A stretch of 64,000 bases of DNA, taken from positions 62,001 through 126,000 of the forward strand of contig DFNX01000001.1 in assembly GCA_002376235.1 (NCBI GenBank), in the 5' to 3' direction. Within the stretch, counting starts at the first letter, position 1; each line of letters opens with the position of its first letter. The DNA comes from Neorhizobium sp. UBA3556. Its GTDB lineage: Bacteria; Pseudomonadota; Alphaproteobacteria; Rhizobiales; Rhizobiaceae. The notes below the pieces were generated by a model, which saw only the letters and a list, made by a program, of their open reading frames with translations, was not told where the DNA came from and did not search any database. Made by a program: the position numbers and the translations under genes. Below, one piece after another: positions 62,329 to 64,000 of this stretch.

Positions 62329-63735
62329 TTACATGTGGATCGGCTTGGCGAAGGTCGAAAGGGCTGCTTCCTTGACGGCTTCCGACATGGTCGGGTGCGC
62401 GTGGCAGGTGCGGCCGAGGTCTTCAGACGAACCGGAGAATTCCATCAGAACGGTGATCTCGTGGATCATCTCGCCGGCGCCGAAGCCGACGATGTGACCG
62501 CCGAGAACCCGGTCGGTTTCCTTGTCGGCCAGGATCTTGACGAAACCGTCTGTCGCCAGCATCGCGCGGGCGCGACCGTTGGCGGTGAATGGAAACTTGC
62601 CGACCTTGTAGGAGATGCCTGCGGCCTTCAGTTCTTCTTCCGTCTTGCCGACCGAAGCGACTTCCGGCTGGGTGTAGACGACGCCCGGAATGACATCGTA
62701 GTTCACGTGACCATGCTGGCCGGACAGGATTTCGGCGAGAGCGACACCCTCGTCTTCCGCCTTGTGCGCCAGCATCGGCCCCTTCACAACGTCGCCGATC
62801 GCATAGATGCCGGCAACATTTGTCTTGAAGCCACCATCGATTTCGACGCGACCACGGTTGTCGAGTGCCACGCCTGCGCCTTCCAGGCCGAGACCTTCGG
62901 TGTAGGGCTTGCGGCCGGTGGAAATCAGCACGACGTCTGCCTCGACGGTCACGGCATCGCCGCCCTTGACCGGCTCATAGGTGACCTTGGCGCCGGTTGC
63001 GGTCTTTTCCACGGCCGTGACCTTGGCTTCGGTGCGGATATCCATGCCCTGCTTGGCGATCATCCGCTGGAACTGCTTCGACACGTCGGCATCCATGGCG
63101 CCGAGCAGCTTGTCGAGATATTCGATGACGGTAACCTTGGCGCCGAGACGCATCCAGACCGAGCCGAGTTCCAGACCGATAACGCCGCCGCCGACAACGA
63201 TCATGTTCTGCGGAACTTTTTCCAGCGAAATCGCGCCGGTCGACGACACGATAACCTTCTCGTCGATCTCGACATTGACGCCCGGAATGCCGGCAACGTC
63301 GGAACCGGTAGCAATGACGATGTTCTTCGTCTCCAGTTCCTGCACCTTGCCGTCTTCACCGGTAACGGAAACCTTGCCGGCTGCAACAATCTTGCCGGTG
63401 CCGATAAAGCCGTCGATCTTGTTCTTCTTGAACAGGAAGGCGACGCCATCGGTGTTCGACTTGATAGTCGCATCCTTGTGCGCCATCATCTTGGTGAGGT
63501 TGAGCTTCGGCGCAGCAACCTCGACGCCCAGCGTATCGACGCCATGGGCAACCTGATGGAACATTTCCGACGCATGCAGCAGGGCCTTGGACGGAATGCA
63601 GCCAACGTTCAGGCAGGTGCCGCCATAGGTGGCGCGCTTTTCGACGACAGCGACCTTGAGGCCCAGCTGCGCTGCCTTGATTGCGCAGACATAACCACCA
63701 GGGCCACTTCCGATAACGACGACATCATAAGCCAT
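62329..63735 (-). CDS. lpdA: Dihydrolipoamide dehydrogenase
   Basis: The 468-residue flavoprotein has the FAD site VIGSGPGGYVCAIKAAQLG, the redox disulfide GGTCLNVGCIPSKALLHASE, the NAD fold VVGGGVIGLELGSVW and the catalytic HAHPTMSEA histidine. It reoxidises lipoamide in pyruvate and 2-oxoglutarate dehydrogenase complexes. No E1/E2 genes are adjacent, so which complex it serves is not shown. A terminator follows. Confidence 0.97.
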   Translation of the reverse strand: MAYDVVVIGSGPGGYVCAIKAAQLGLKVAVVEKRATYGGTCLNVGCIPSKALLHASEMFHQVAHGVDTLGVEVAAPKLNLTKMMAHKDATIKSNTDGVAFLFKKNKIDGFIGTGKIVAAGKVSVTGEDGKVQELETKNIVIATGSDVAGIPGVNVEIDEKVIVSSTGAISLEKVPQNMIVVGGGVIGLELGSVWMRLGAKVTVIEYLDKLLGAMDADVSKQFQRMIAKQGMDIRTEAKVTAVEKTATGAKVTYEPVKGGDAVTVEADVVLISTGRKPYTEGLGLEGAGVALDNRGRVEIDGGFKTNVAGIYAIGDVVKGPMLAHKAEDEGVALAEILSGQHGHVNYDVIPGVVYTQPEVASVGKTEEELKAAGISYKVGKFPFTANGRARAMLATDGFVKILADKETDRVLGGHIVGFGAGEMIHEITVLMEFSGSSEDLGRTCHAHPTMSEAVKEAALSTFAKPIHM

Positions 63736-63797
63736 GTTCTAATTCCTGATTTCTGGTTTTGGCAGGCTCATTCCCGCCAGCGTTTCGAGAATGGCCC

Positions 63798-64000
63798 TCA
63801 GGCCGCTTTTTCAGTTGCGAGTTTGATTCCGAGCGCGATGAACACCACGCCGCTGGTCCGGTCGATCCACTTGCTGGCACGCGAAAATGCCGCCCGCATC
63901 CGCGGCGTGGTCATGAATGCGCTCACGCCGACGAACCAGAGAATCAGGCAGCTTGCCATCACCGTCCCGTAGCCGAACTTGATTGCCATCGGCGTATGCG
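63798..64000 (-). CDS. LysE/RhtB-family exporter, N-terminus outside the window
   Basis: The frame is open to the window edge and ends at the TTA-region stop near 63798. The visible part, TPMAIKFGYGTVMASCLILWFVGVS then a final helix with GVVFIALGIKLATEKAA, matches the C-terminal third of LysE/RhtB amino acid exporters. The N-terminal two thirds lie beyond base 64000. Confidence 0.8.
   Translation of the reverse strand, partial: HTPMAIKFGYGTVMASCLILWFVGVSAFMTTPRMRAAFSRASKWIDRTSGVVFIALGIKLATEKAA

Noticed and set aside
62266..63972. A 568-codon open frame opposite lpdA
   Set aside because: Antisense shadow of a well-supported lpdA gene; it runs through the terminator and has no family signature.
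1..64000. CRISPR arrays, insertion sequences, prophage genes
   Set aside because: None were seen: no spaced direct-repeat arrays, transposase or phage structural motifs in any frame read.

Overview
The window is a 64-kb piece of an alphaproteobacterial chromosome, almost certainly from the Rhizobiaceae (Rhizobium, Agrobacterium, Neorhizobium or a relative). The grounds are GC-rich coding sequence, the aerobic cobaltochelatase pair cobS-cobT, heme made by a 5-aminolevulinate synthase (hemA), an atpHAGDC operon without F0 genes, priA and xerC close to the atp operon, and a FixL-type heme-PAS hybrid kinase beside fixK-like and fxkR-like genes. No phage, transposase, plasmid function or CRISPR array was seen. 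Most of the window is ordinary core chromosome.

Layout. 1-5.1 kb: glyoxalase II end, cupin, DMT exporter, DUF3108 protein, rpmB, then a queuosine-precursor transporter preceded by what looks like a compact preQ1-I riboswitch, then a phytase-like esterase. 5.1-10.5 kb: cobT, cobS, a DnaJ-domain protein, bolA and a membrane diguanylate cyclase. 10.5-13.6 kb: the overlapping aroK-aroB-CorC-like operon. 13.7-17.6 kb: a 51-residue membrane protein, xerD, accA, a lipoprotein L,D-transpeptidase and tusA. 17.6-21.3 kb: dacF-like and COG0523 GTPase genes, an M20 amidohydrolase and tRNA-Arg(CCU).

21.3-30.9 kb is the most interesting part. It holds a hybrid FixL-like kinase with the heme histidine and distal arginine, a FixK-like regulator and an OmpR-type regulator (FxkR-like). 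A 10-bp-period direct repeat sits in the fixK/fxkR intergenic region. Two FNR/FixK boxes lie in the same stretch: one before a small GNAT-like gene next to fxkR, and one before hemA. Both have the geometry of class II activated promoters. Together they suggest a local oxygen-sensing cascade (hFixL to FxkR to FixK) that feeds heme synthesis and an uncharacterised gene. dxr and a palindromic intergenic element lie in between.

30.9-41.6 kb: a glycine-zipper lipoprotein, tamA, tamB, cheW and a soluble double-PAS chemoreceptor whose 3' end carries a one-base frameshift, then an aldo/keto reductase. 41.7-50.4 kb: fdhD, a LysR/PhnD-like pair and a catabolic cluster (lactate dehydrogenase type, enolase superfamily, aldehyde dehydrogenase, iron alcohol dehydrogenase) with a divergent LysR gene and an ATC-N9-GAT operator. 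50.5-64 kb: atpHAGDC, DUF4345, priA, an acyltransferase, xerC, a TraB/GumN protein, cytochrome b561, lpdA and the end of a LysE-type exporter.
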